A stretch of 64,000 bases of DNA from Chelonoidis abingdonii (GCF_003597395.2 NC_133773.1:62147380-62211379); one strand, 5' to 3'. Shown: positions 22,341 through 34,854, counted from the stretch's first letter. Numbers and translations are program-made. Notes: generated by a model from the letters alone, not told the origin.

Positions 22341-23367
22341 TTATTCAACTGTTCAGTAGTAGTGGGAGAATGTATTCAGTGACTCCAAAAGCCCACTAAA
22401 CTAGTCCTCTGATTAGTGCCCCACAGTGTACTGGTGGCCTTTTGAAAAGTCACCCAGAATACACTGCCTCTGGAAGCTGTATTGGGAACTGTGAAGTAGC
22501 TACCCTCACAGAATTGCAGTTCTAATTTTTTAGAGCAGCACATTACAGGTGCATGGCAAAACTTGTGAAGGTTGTTAAGATGATTCAGTGTGGATATACT
22601 GAACTTTTACCTTTATACCAGTGCAGTACAGCTGGCTCAGTTACAAGCTAGACTACACCAGCCCTAAAATGAGTGGAGATCAAGTAAAATTATGACCTTA
22701 TCAGAGGCAAGAGACGTTTGGATAATTGAGAGGAGAAAGGATTCTTTATCAGACTGTTTGAAACACTTCAGTTAGGTTTTATTACATCTATTTGGCTTCA
22801 ATTATTAACACTTTAACAAATTAAGCTGTGAGAGTTCACAGAAAATGCACATTCTTTAAGATGTTCAGTAGGTCCTCAGCATAATCAGGGAAGAACAGAT
22901 TTGATATTGCTAATATTTCTTGGGTGAAAATAATCAGATAGGAGTATTTTTTTAAAAGCATACACCTTTTCAAGTTTCTGTTCATAAACCGTGAAGAAGC
23001 TCCCCCAAAATAACTGTATAAGCCCAATTTTTTCTAATCTGTTAAGTAATATTTTAACTATATAAAATGAAGTGCTACAGAATTTGTAGCTAAGGACATA
23101 AGTGACTAAAAACTCATTTTGAGTATAATTTTTATTTTTATGCACACATTTTTACCAACCCTATTTGCCTCATTAGCATTTGTAGCAGTGCTCAGTTAAT
23201 TGATTCCTCTTTCCCCTCTTAGCCCTACCTAGTAAATTATATTCAGAAGCTTTGCAGCTCTGTGCTTTTTTGGATATTTCCAGAGATTGTGAAGCATTTA
23301 TGGTAGTGAGGAATCTAATGCCCCCACTCTGCTTATGAACTGAAACATTTCTTCACTCTGTTCACAG

Positions 23368-23474
23368 ATAATATCTTTGCAATAAAATCTTGGGCCAAAC
23401 GGAAATTTGGATTTGAAGAGAACAGAATTGACAAAAGTTTTGGGATTCCAGAAGACTTTGACTATATTGATTAA
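23368..23474 (+). CDS. MND1: MND1 terminal coding exon
   Basis: Final coding exon after TGTTCACAG. AT completes the Asp codon begun at 19949, and 34 further codons end in TAA at 23472-23474. The peptide includes [20 protein letters not shown] and ends [10 protein letters not shown], the diagnostic C terminus of vertebrate MND1. With the two upstream exons it yields about 88 residues of a protein that is about 205 residues long in mammals. There are no stops, frameshifts or odd splice sites, so this looks like the intact gene and not a retrocopy. Confidence 0.97.
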
Positions 23475-23622
23475 TGTGATACTGACACAAGTGTACATAT
23501 CTTATTTAATATTGCTCAGCTGACATTTGTCTGTGTCGCTTTTCAAAACCAAACCAAACCAAACACCCCCTTGTATTAGTTGCACTTTCAATTAATGTTA
23601 ATAAAATGTAAACAATACATTG
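23475..23622 (+). other. MND1: MND1 3' untranslated region
   Basis: Follows the TAA stop directly. It is short, AT-rich, and has a run of AACCAAACC-type repeats near 23550. The end is set about 17 bp beyond the AATAAA at 23600, next to a GT-rich stretch (TTGTCGGTTTTG) that could serve as the downstream element. Confidence 0.75.
23600..23605 (+). terminator. MND1: polyadenylation signal AATAAA of MND1
   Basis: Canonical hexamer 125 bp after the stop codon, followed by a T/G-rich stretch within 30 bp. Confidence 0.8.
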
Positions 23623-25567
23623 TCGGTTTTGTTTCCCCCTCCCGCATTACTTCCAGAACTCAAAATCACTCAGTGCGAGAGGAAGACAGCCCAAGTATTA
23701 AGGAAGGCTGTGCAGGGTAGTTGTCATAAGGTCCTGGTCTTCATGCTTCTGGTTGCTTGTTATAAGAACAAGGAGGAGCCCAATCAAGAGGAAGCCAAAA
23801 TCTACAAGAAAATCCCATTTAGGCATGTTCAGCAGTTTGACTCTACTGAAGAGTCTGTGGAATGGGAATAACATTGAGGACTTGGAAGTAAGAAGGTTTC
23901 CACTGATCTGGATGAGGACAAACCATCAGTCAACCAATACATGTCCACTTGACCGTGTTGACGCTTCAGTCACATACTCTGTAGAAGACTTAGTCCAGCA
24001 TCCCAAAGTGTGAATCAGGATGAGTAAGTCGCAGAGAGTACACAGGTTGATCTGCATAATGACACTATCATAAGAAATAATGACCAAAACTACTAATCAA
24101 CAGAGGTAGAGAAGGTGGACAACGTTCGGGGGCTGATTGTGGGAAGTAATGTAGGAGGGAGGGTGGAACTGCTAAGGGACAAACTGATTGGGGAGTAGAC
24201 TTGCTTCCTGAAATGCAACGGGCACAAGCTGTTGAAAGACCTGAGAGGAAGCAGCACATGTGAAATATCGAACAACCCATGAGCTTGTTGATAGACCACT
24301 GGATGCATCATTGCTTGGCCACAAAAAAAGGACCGATCCCAGACCATCAGATGTGCTACTGATTGTAAGGTCATGTGTTTCCATGATGGTTACCCTCATG
24401 AGTCAAGTGTATTAATATCTTGGTGCAGCATCAGCTGTAGGGGATGCCTCAGATGCTCCTAAGGAGCCAATGCAACACGTTGAGAGTGAGTGAAGTAGCC
24501 AATTTCAGAATGGCTTTTTCAGAGACCTCAGCATCAAATAGAAAAGAAAAGAATGAGAGGCAGGGGTGGAAAGCTTAAGGAAATACAAACAACTATTTTT
24601 GTCATTCCCTTCCTTTCTATTTTGTGTAGCTGCCCCTGGGTACTGTGAGAACAGTCTCCTTGCCAACACCTAAATAAACTTTGTGAACCATATGTTTCTG
24701 TATATGCCATTCTGATGGCTTTTACTACAAGTCTCATAGCGATTTTTGCTTTGGCAGACTAATACATTGTTAGCACTTCTGTTTGTTCTTGCATTTGTCT
24801 ACATGGATCTAAATTCAGGCCTTACCTACATCTTCTCACTACTTGTAGCAAGTGTCCATGGTGTTAATGTAACTTTCAATTAACGGCAGCATCTGTGTCC
24901 TTTCCTCTATCACCCCTTCTTTTTCTGTTTGAATGTGTGAGGGTGTTATTGGTAAGTCTGAATATCTCTATAGTAACTCACTTCAGAAATCTTGTTTGAT
25001 GAGCATCCAGGAGTGTGGGAGTCATCTGAAAATTTCTCTCTGGGATAGGACTTTATGATTTTCCACTTCTAGCCCCCTGGCAATGGCATCCTGCACCCTA
25101 AGGCAATATGCAGGAAGCAGCAAGCCCAAAATGGTGTTTCACATTGTTACTGTCTTGTAAAGTAACATGCCACACGATTATCCAGACATATGAATCTTAG
25201 TTTCAGGATGCTGAAAGATATCTGTGATTGAACTGGTACCCTGATGGGCAGCACTACAATTTAACTCCTGGAAATTATGGGGAGTTTGCCACAGAGATCA
25301 TGAGCCAAGTTTTCAGAAGGTAGGTTCTGCCTGCTACAAGCAAATGGTGTGAGAATTAGGCCAACGTGCCTTCTTTGTCTCTACCTTGGTTAACTTGCCA
25401 ACTTTAGCAAGAGTTCTACTGGAAAAGTGATGTTAATTGGTACTTGCTCAGAAGCCAGTCTGTGGCAATCTGTCCAGTCAATGTTCCCAAACAGCCCAGA
25501 GTGTCTGAGAACTGAAGGATTTAAGACATAGACCTGGGTATTGGGCAACTTTGTCTAAAATAATGTG
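23623..25567. other. intergenic, no gene recognised
   Basis: Less AT-rich than the introns and with several medium open frames (23620-23871, 24068-24399, 24534-24737), none with a motif I know. The mixed, gene-like base composition without an intact frame suggests an old decayed mobile element or retrocopy, but I cannot assign it. Confidence 0.5.
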
Positions 25568-26345
25568 TACGGCCCTACCAAATTCACTGTCCATTTTGGT
25601 CAATTTCATGGTCATAGGGTTTTTAAAATTGTAAATGTCATGATTTCAGCTCATTAAATCTAAAATTTCATGGTGTTGTAATTGTAGGGGTCCTGACCCA
25701 AAAAGGAGTTGTGGGGAGGGCACAAGGTTATTGTATGGGAGATGTGGTAACAGCTACCCTTACTTCTGTGCTGGTGCTGATGGCAGCTCTGCCTTCAGAG
25801 CTGAGCAGCTGAAGACTGGTAGCCGCTAGCCGGGATCCCAGCTCTGAAGGCAGAGCCGTTGCCAGCAGCAGCACAGAAGTAAGGATGACATGGTATAGTA
25901 TTGCCATCCTTACTTCTGCGCTGACTTCAGAGCTGGCAGCCGGAGAGTGGTGTCTGTTGTCCGACTGCCCAGCTCTGAAGGCAGCAGTGCAGAAGTAAGG
26001 GTGGTATGGTATTGCCACGCTTACCTCCGCTGCTGCTGGAGGGGCACTGCCTTCAGAGCAGGGCGCCCGGCCAACAGTCGCCGCTCTTCAGAGCTGGCAG
26101 CTGGAGTCAGCACAGAAGTAAGAGTGGCAATGCCATGACCTGCCCCTGTAAAATAACCTTGTGACCCCCCTCCCCCCTGCGACTCCCTTTTGGGTCAGGA
26201 CCCCCAATTTGAGAACCCGAGTCTCATTCATGAAATCTGTATAGTATATGATAAAAGCACACAAGAGACCTGATTTTACAGGGGGGAGACACGATTTCAC
26301 ATTCTGTGATGTGTTTTTCATGACAGTGATTTTGGTAGGACCCTA
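25568..26345. mobile_element. hAT-type non-autonomous element, 778 bp
   Basis: Ends TACGGCCCTACCAAATTCAC and GTGATTTTGGTAGGACCCTA are inverted with three mismatches. Flanking 8-mers ATAATGTG and AGGATGTG agree at six positions, a plausible decayed target duplication. The centre is GC-rich and built from modules such as CTTACTTCTG and CAGAAGTAAG in alternating orientation with TTCAGAGCTG and CAGCTCTGAAG between them. It is non-coding: the frame at 25728-26018 just reads through these modules. Confidence 0.85.
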
Positions 26346-26378
26346 AGGATGTGATAAGCGTTGCCAAGGGGGGGGCGG

Positions 26379-26402
26379 GTGTGTGTGTGTGTGTGTGTGT
26401 GT
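26379..26402. repeat. (GT)12 microsatellite
   Basis: Twelve uninterrupted GT units just before the LTR-like repeat copy 2, preceded by a run of G. Likely polymorphic in length. Confidence 0.95.
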
Positions 26403-26406
26403 ATAT

Positions 26407-27085
26407 TGTGACAAAGTTCCTCCTTTACCTTGGAGGGTCCTGCGTTTATTGGCGGATTTGCTCACCTCAGTGATCTTCCCCTCTGGTGGAACCCACAGTC
26501 TGGGTCAACTCCTCCTGTGTCTGATCAGGAGTTGCGAGGTTTGGGGGGAACCGGAGCCCGCCCTCTACTCCAGGTTCCAACCCAAGGCCCTGTGGATCGC
26601 AGCTGTCTATAGTGCGCCTCCTGTAAACAGGTGCATTGACAGCTACAACTCCCTGGGCTACTTCCTCCTCCAAACACCTTCTTTATCCTCACCACAGGAC
26701 TTCCTCCGGCTGATAAATGCTGATTGTTCTAATAATTCCTCAATCCTCCAGTAGCACACCCTCTTCGTCTCAGGCTCCTTCCGCCTCTTGCTCCCAGCTC
26801 CTCACCACGATGCTTCCTCTCCTCTGCGCTTTCCTCCTTCCTGCTGGAGTGAGCTCCTTTTTAAACCCAGGTGCCCTGATTAGCCTGTCTTGATTGGCTG
26901 CAGGTGTTCTAATCAATGTAGCTATCTCCACTGCCTTCTAGAAAGATCTTAATTGGCCCCAGGTGCCTTGATTAACCTGGAGCAACTACCATTTGGTTAC
27001 CATGGTACTAGGGATTTGTTTAGCCTGGGGCTAACATATCTGTTCCTCAGTAATTTACTGTAGCCATCTGGCCTTGCCCCATTAT
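26407..27085 (+). mobile_element. solo LTR-like repeat, copy 2
   Basis: Starts TGTGACAAAGTTCC and ends GCCCCATTATA, matching copy 1 (13497-14171) along its whole length with scattered substitutions and small indels. The last five bases have decayed from TCACA. Flanking 5-mers TATAT and TAAAT agree at four of five positions. There is no coding content. MND1 exons lie between the two copies, so they are independent insertions. Confidence 0.65.
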
Positions 27086-29870
27086 ATAAATTTATATATA
27101 TATAGGATTGGAACCTTTTTTTCTTCCTATAGGTGACCTTGCTGGCTGAGCATACCCTGGCCTAAGGACAATATGTATGCAGTCACTGATGCAGTTTCTA
27201 TATCTCCTATCATGTCAAAGAACTTTCTTGTTGACTTATTGGTGCTGCAGCCTTTTCCAGAGAGGGTTACTACCCTTTCCCAAAGATACCATGGAGAAAT
27301 GCTTAATGCAGCTGGAGGTGGCAGACTTGTCTCATCCATGTGCTAACCCCCAGAACTCTGAAAGCTTCCTGTTGCCATGGTCCCCAGGGTGGTGGTGACA
27401 TGGTTAGGGCACAACTCCTCCGTGTCTGGCTCTTCCAAATCCTCCTCTGAAGTGTAGCTGGTTTGAGAATTAAATTAAATCTGAACCTGAAGAGTAATTT
27501 GTCTCTGTTAACTCCATGAACCCCACTTGTAGCCTATAGGTCTTGTGGCAAGCCTAATCCTGCAGGAGGTCTAGGCCTTGGTGGGCAGAGGACACCTTTT
27601 TTTCTTCCTCTCTCTCTCCCCCATAGCCATTTATGGTACCAGATACAGCTGCACTGTGAATGACCCCATACTGTCATGTAATAAACCCAATGCAGTGCAT
27701 CAGTGAAGCAACAGTGAATGCTGGGGTCCCTCCATTTGCTCCTTCAAACATGATGGTTAATAGGGCTATGCAGCGCAAAGTGAGGTGCGAAAGGTTCGGT
27801 GTCCACTTGTGCCTAAGTGTAGGTGTTTAAAATTCCAGGGGTAGATTCTGATTTTTATGGACATCCCTTCACAGATCCTTCCTGGCAAGTGCAACAATAA
27901 TTGGGTGTTCCTTATATCCCAGTTGCACCTTTGATAGAAAATAGAGAGCACAGTTAACATTTGCACGTGTTTCTGCAGCACAAAATAATGACCTAGAGGC
28001 ACAAACCTTCTAACTGTTTTTTCCAAGTCAGTGGTAAGTCTCCCAAACACAAATCAATAACCCTTACAGCAGGTTAAGCAAGTGCCCTGTTGTGCCACAG
28101 CCTGAGCCAATAACTTACTGGTGTCTCCCCAGAACTCTGAGTATAATCAGGAAAATGTCAGCATTGCTTCAAACAGCGTAGTGTCAGTGATGGGGCCCTG
28201 TAGTTGAAACTCTGATTGGACTCTGTTTTGAGGGAGGATCAGCTTGAATCAAAGGATGATCCAGTTCCTTTTCTATGTATTTCTGAGCAGGTTATCCACA
28301 GAGGAGCATAGTGGGACTAAGTCAACTGTTAGTTCCATTCGAGGATTAGTAGTTTATACTCTCTAGAGTCTGACGGACTTGCAAACATGTGGTTTTCGGA
28401 CTTGGTGTGTCACTTCCCTAGAGGGAGGATCTGATCTCTCATGAAAGTATCTTGACAATTGACTCTAGGGACAGGCATCATTTTTGTAGTCTGGACATGA
28501 GCTCTCATGCTTGGTTTTTTAATTATGGTATGTGATATGACATCCAGTGACATGTCACTGGATCAACACTTTTTGCTTAAAATGTTAAATTTAGGCATCT
28601 GTCTGAATATTCTTTGAAGACCAGACTTTTGAGTGCCCTTATATAGATTTCTCATTTTGTTTCCTCTTTTATTAGCTATGTGATCATGTTTATTCTCAAA
28701 TCTTCCATAACAAAGAAGCTCTGGCTAGAAATGTATTATATTTTTAATTTAAAGACTTTTTTTGGTTGTAGTTATTTTTTAATAGTCTGGTATTTTTGGG
28801 AGCTAAAATTGGGATTCAACAAAGTTCTCAATCAGTTTGAGAAGTTAAGTAATACAGGAGTTCTTGTACATGAGTGAAAAATGGATCTATAAAAAAATGT
28901 ATAATGAGCAAAAATGCATTTTCTGTTATGTCCATTTGCAGTTTCCTTGCAGCATTCTAGTTCACATAACACTTGTGTGTATTTCCTGTGTAATTTAGAA
29001 ATGCTGTTAACTAACAGTTTAAAAAAGAAAAAAAAAAGCAGTTATGTGTAATGCCTAGTTGTACATCTGCCCCTGAGGTCTCTGGCAATTGTTTTGGTCG
29101 TGTGTGTGTGTTTAAATTCTCCCTGTTGCTGTGTGGAAAACTTGGACAAACTGGGCAAAACCAACTACAGCAAAACACTGAAATTAATTTGAATCCAAGT
29201 GTAGTCAAAAGCACAAAGCAAAAAATCTGGGAAAAAATGTTCAGTTATTGTAACTTTATGTGTGATAAGCGACAAGACTGGGAAATTTTCAGACACAAGT
29301 GTGATTTTTAAATTGACCATGTCACCTAAATCTGGCAATTAATTAAAGTTAAAAATGGGGGAGGAGAACATTTTTCTCCATTAGCTTAAAATCGAAAAGA
29401 TTGGATTTTATTATTAATGTAATTAGTAAGTAAAACTTTTCCTATTAATTACATTGGGCCAAATTCAGCCTTGGTATAAGGCAAGGACAGTTGACTTGAA
29501 TGGAGTTGCAATTGCTCTCTCCGGGCTTGTATATAGGCCCATAAGTGTCATGCTATCGATCGTGACTAAATGATGCGAAAACAAAGTGGTGACACACAGT
29601 TTGTGTCTATGGGGCTTTGAGTGATTCTCCTTTTTCTTGGGTTTTGCCTTGTGCTGTGGGACACTGAGAGATTAGGAGCTATTTTTCTTACCTACTCTTT
29701 AATGAATTTATGTTAGAGGTGACATCCTTACTGGAGAAATGTCAACATTTGATGTAAGACTGTTCTCTGCTGCTAAACCTAAGTGATGTCACAGTTGTTT
29801 GGCATAATTCCAATTAAGAGCACTTATCTGCCACATGAATGATGGCTCAAAAGACCTGTGTTTATTGAGG
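27086..29870. other. intergenic, no gene recognised
   Basis: Mixed-composition sequence. About 27120-28140 resembles 23.6-25.5 kb in style (moderate GC, broken frames such as 27766-28050 on -) and may be part of the same old unrecognised element. From 28500 it becomes AT-rich with no motif. There are no tRNA-like or CpG-island signals. Confidence 0.5.
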
Positions 29871-32115
29871 CAGTGCTTCCCAAACTGAGAGCCGTGACTC
29901 CCTTGGGAGTCACAGGGGGCTCAGAGGGGAGCTATGAGTGTCTGGGAACAGGAATTAATTGATATTCACTTTTTTCCTAATTAAGAAACTATTAAACTAG
30001 GCCTAGAAATCATTGACATTTTGTCCTGCTGCTGCTGCTGCACCCAGGATTGGAAGCCTCTCTGTGCTCTCTACTTCTGCACAGGGCCTTCAGCAGAGAA
30101 ACTTCCTGCTGAATGTTTACCTCATCAGGAAGTCTCTGTTGAAGGCCCCCTGCAGGAGCAGATGGCAAAGAGAGCCTCCCAGTGCCAGCTGCAGTGGCAC
30201 TTGCAGATAGGGGATGAAGGCTGAGGGAGACACAGCTGTCTTATTTTTCTAATGAAACGAGTTTTACCAAGTGCTAAGCCTACATATAGCCAACATGCAT
30301 CTGAAGAAATGATGATTTTAATAAGGATAAGCAGAAAAGGAAGAACAGTAGACAACATGATGGTGGTTACATTATGTTTGGGTTTTTGTGTCTTGTTACT
30401 GTGGAAAGTCCACAGCCATAATTTCATTTGTTTGGAAATGTTAGTAAGTGAGGCCAGGGAAATGACTGTGACATTTGGAAACCAAACTCCTGGGATTTGT
30501 AAACCAGAGCTACATTTTTTCATTCAGAAACAAGACAAACTAAAGCAGCAAATAAACCAGGCATATCTAAAGAAGCAACTGTTTCTCAAAAAGCCTTAGC
30601 TGCAGTTTATGTTGTGGCCATGCTAATTGCAAAATGCAAACAAGCAATCACCATTGGTGAGACACTGCTACTTCCACCAGCAATAGACATCTAGAACTAT
30701 AACTGGAGAACAAGCAGTCATAGCACTGACAATATTTCTCTGTCAAATAATGCCATCCGCTGACACATTGATGACCTTGCAGAAAATGTCTAGGACTAGC
30801 TGACAGAACAAGTTAAGAAAAGTCAGTGTTTAGTATTGCAGCTTGAGGAATCCGCAGACATAGCCAGCATGACTCAGCTTCTGTATTTAGAGAGATTTGT
30901 CAAAGCAGGTACAATAGGTGAAGAACTTTTACTTTGCAAAAAAAATCCCAACCCAAACAACTGTTGAGGAAATGGTGGTAATCCTCACTTCATAGTGGAG
31001 GAAGGTCTTAACTAGGCTTTGTAAGTGGGGCTGTGCACTGCTGTGGCAGCAGCCCTGCCCAGAAAGAACAGTGGCGTTGCAGCAGATAGAAAGAAAGTGA
31101 CAGCAGCAGCAATTAGGGCTCGCTGCAAGATTCATTGCCAAGCTTTGGCATCAAAGAAATTGCAGCTTGAAGTATAGGAGGCCTTCAATATTGTTCTTAG
31201 ATTTAATTTTATAAAATCCCAGGCAGTGAACATGCATTGTTTTATTATACTGGGTGAAGAGATATGAGATCTGACCACACTCCACTTATGTTTGACAGTG
31301 AAGTCAGGTGGCTGTCACATGGGAAAGTGTTACATGTCTTTGAATTGGATGACAATGTTCCTCCTTGGGAAAACAAACTTTGCAGATTACATGTGTAATG
31401 TGGACTTCTTCTCTGCGTTAGCTTACCTAGTGAACATATTTGGCAAATTTAATGCACTGAACTTCAAGGTAGGAATACAGATATGAAAGAGAAAATGGAG
31501 GGATTTATGAAGAAGCTTTGTCTTTGGAGATGCCACGTTGAAAAGGGATTAACAAGATGTTTCCAGCATTATCAGACTTTTTTCAAAGAACAGAGTGAAA
31601 GTGTTCAAAATGCTATTAAAGAATAAATATTAACTCATTTGCCTGAGTTATAGTCTCATTTTGATTAATATGTTCCTGGAGTTGAATGTGAATCTCCAGG
31701 TGTCAGCTGGATCAAAACCTGTTCTCAGTAACCATTGATGCTGTTCCAACCTTAAGTATCTTGGCTCATGAAAATCTCTTAAAACTGTTAAGCGATTACA
31801 CACAAGACCAAATTTTCAAATCTAACAAACTAGGAATTCTGGATTACTGTTAAAGGAGAGTAGGGAGAATTCAGTGATGAAACTATGGAAGTACTGCATC
31901 CATTCACTTCCAGTTGTCTCTTTGAGTCTTAGTTTTCAACCCTGATTTCTGTGAAAACTAAAAATCATGCTGGAAAACAATTTGTCTGGCACTCTCAGAG
32001 ATTCCACCAAACATTGTGAAGCTATGCAGTTAGAAACAAGCCTGTTCTTCTTGCTAAAATCTTTGACTGTGTCCAAACATGTCAAAAAATCCAGTAAGTC
32101 AGAATCTTTAGCCAG
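29871..32115 (+). pseudogene. decayed hAT transposon with ZBED/SCAND3-group transposase
   Basis: Starts with a hAT-like end CAGTGCTTCCCAAACT at 29871. The + strand then carries broken blocks of the transposase family that also gave rise to host genes such as ZBED5, SCAND3 and FAM200: LSNNAIR*HIDDLAENV near 30740-30790, LQLEESADIASMTQLL near 30840-30885, FDSEVRWLSHGKVLHVFEL near 31292-31345 (compare the family motif EVRWLSRGKVL), and LAYLVNIFGKFNALN near 31420-31465, followed by DMKEKMEGFMKKL. The frames are separated by many stops. The 115-residue frame at 30252-30599 is the longest intact piece. A matching right end was not found, so the end is set where similarity fades. Confidence 0.72.
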
Positions 32116-34369
32116 GTTCTTTGAATATTAACCTGATCCTGAATAAGTAATTTAAAATGTAGTATGTTAACATGTTACTGTCATTTTGCATTAATAAAAA
32201 TCCATTTGTCTAAGTTTTAAAAACCTAGATTAGATCACAATACATAATTAAACAAACTGTGTATTTGAATAAAGTCACAGGACTGTCCAAACTCTTGTGT
32301 CCCTCTTGAATCTGTCATGAGTCAGTTTTTTGTTTGTTGTTTTAAAAAGAGGTATTTGGTTGTGAGAGGCCATGAAGCTTTAAAATATCTGTAAGGGAGA
32401 CACGCTTTTTTTTTTTTTAAGGGGGAACCATGGGACTAAGGGATGTTGATTTTTACATTGCTTATCCGTACATTAGTCTAGTTTGAACACACCAATGCCC
32501 TTACTTCGCCAGTTTCGGTGGCTTGTAACCTGTTGTGCAAGAACTTTTTGGGACACCTGAAGCCGCTATCGCATAATGCCTATCACAGTTGCTTGGAACA
32601 GGGACTTTTAAATAATTGCGGTGCTTTTGGGTAATTTCCAAGTTCAAGAAGAAATTTAGGAAGTCCAGCAGAATGGATGCAACCACAATGCTTTGTGGTT
32701 TCCTGTTGGGGGAGGGGGTTGAAATCATTACAAGATTGCATCAGCTTAGCTGTATTTGGGATAAAAGCTTACTCTGACTCTGCCATTACAACCAGTGCTT
32801 GTTAGATATCAAGGACAGCTGTTGCATGTGCAGTGCATGCAAGGCTTTGTTCAAGTGGTGCAAGCTTGAGAAGTTGAGATATAGTAGTGGATAGAATGTG
32901 GATAGATAGTTACAGGCAGCGTGAGACCTGTTTCTAACCTACTGTTGAACAAGAAAAAGTTGTGAGGGTAGAGAAGAAGGGAGGAAGCACACCACTCAAC
33001 TAGCCCATGTCCAAATATGGGATGCAATGTGTGACAAAGACCTAAAATAAGGGGGACAAATTATACATGCAGGAAACTAAAATGCTCATTTCTTTAGCGC
33101 AAGTAACTATTTTTCTGTGATCTGCATTTCTGATGTAAGTACCTTTCAGTAATACAAATCAATCAAAACCTGCTTGGGATGAATGGATAATTTACACCTC
33201 TCACTTGTCCCAGACTGGTTACAGACTTGAGGTAATACTGTTTCTGCTCACATTTGGAAATTGCTCTTGTTAGAGCCAGTCAGCTTGTAAATCACATTAA
33301 TGTCTGAATGATGACTATGTGAACTAGAGGAAGGGCATTGTGGAAAGTGAACATTTTCTAAAGGATATTTGATGATTGATGATTGAAAATCACTGAGCAT
33401 ACCATAACTATAATTATTTGCTCCTTTCCCTCCCCCCTCCCCCCCAAAAAAAGAAAAGAAAAAAAGGATTTTGGACTATATTCATTGTATTCATAATAAA
33501 AATTAGCACAAGAAGCCAGTTGCAATCCTGAGTTCCAGTTAGATTCCTTTAGATTTTCTAAGAGAATATCTAGGGTTTTTTAAACAAACAGTTTAACATA
33601 AGAGGAAAGTGAAAAAGAGACTCACTCCTGCAGTCACCCTTGTGGTTCTGTCACTGCTGTACTGCGTATGTCTTCCTCTTCTTTTTTTTTTTTATTTTTT
33701 ATTTTTTTTTAAATTCCACTGTAGGTTTCTTTGCCCATGTAAGGTATATATTTTGAGCTGCTGTAGTAAAGTCAGCAGGTCAAGCCCTTACTGTGATTCA
33801 GGTTTAAAATTAAACAGCTATTGGCACTAACATGTAAGAAGCAAATGTGTTTTCATCAGTGCTTAAAATCACGTTTACACACATCTGTAGTAATGTTGGG
33901 TCAGCCTTTCAAAGTAAAGCTCAGTGACAATTTAGTGCAAAAGGAGATACAGACTTATGGTAAACCTACTTCACGTTGAGTTTTAACAGACACTTTGAGG
34001 CAAAACCAGGTACAGAATACATTTTTTTTAAAGTTGCGGTTCCCATAGTCTTCTCCAGCTAAAAATGTTGTCTTCCCATGCTGTCAGTGAAATCATCTGT
34101 GCTTCTGCAGATTTTCTTTTAAGGGTATTACACAGAGTCTTTGCACAGTTCTGAGCTTGAATCTTGTAGTCCTTATACAGGAAACCTTCCCCCAGCATGC
34201 ATCAGAATATTCTAATCAAAGGGATTGGCCTGAGTACAGACAACAGGGCTGGATACTGTGAGATAAATGCATGTTTAGGTAAATGTATTAATTTCCTTTT
34301 CAATTTTTATTATTAATTATATGTATACTGTGATGTAGATGTCAAAGCCCATTACAAAGCTTTTAATAG

Positions 34370-34460
34370 TCCCCATTTTACAGATGGGGAAACTGAAGCA
34401 CAGGGAGGCAGGACTTGTCCCTAGTCATGTGGTAAATCCGTAGCAGAGTTGGAAATGAAG
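34370..34460 (+). repeat. MIR-like SINE relic
   Basis: CCCCATTTTACAGATGGGGA followed by AACTGAAGCACAGGGAGG, then a CTTGTCC...GT...GCAGAGTTGGAAATGAAGCCC pattern typical of the conserved core and 3' part of MIR-type amniote SINEs. It is short, old and without Pol III boxes. Confidence 0.6.
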
Positions 34461-34854
34461 CCCATGAGAAAACTATGGCTCATTCTTCAAAGGTACATTC
34501 TAGCATGGAATCATTTATGCAAGATGGCTGAGGATATTCTTACGGAGTTTTCTGCCCCTAGACTCATCCAAAGAGTATTTCTAAGAATGGAGGCGAACTG
34601 ACCACTTGTTACTTTCGTTATTATGCAGGAACTTTGTAGCACTGTAAGTTTATACAGGGTTTTACAAACGACCCTACAGAGTATATCAGGACTAGCTCAT
34701 TTGCTCAGCTTATACAGATATATGGGCTAATGTTAAATCCCTCACAAACCACTAGATTCTTCAGAATTTATAAGCAGCTGCTGCTATGATTAGCGGGGTA
34801 TAATATTCCCTCAAATATTCATGAGTTTATGGGATTGTGCCATTACAAGCTGCA

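Larger units (their letters stand above)
19950..23367 (+). other. MND1: last MND1 intron
   Basis: A 3.4-kb AT-rich intron ending at TGTTCACAG. It contains two Harbinger-type MITEs (20958-21346 and 22072-22340) and a short degraded end-like sequence near 22645-22672 (TAGACTACACCAGCCCTAA). The remaining sequence shows no gene or RNA signal. Confidence 0.85.

Noticed and set aside
13497..27085. The two LTR-like copies as a pair bounding one provirus
   Set aside because: MND1 exons, introns and unrelated elements lie between them; no gag or pol is present; the flanking 5-mers differ between copies.
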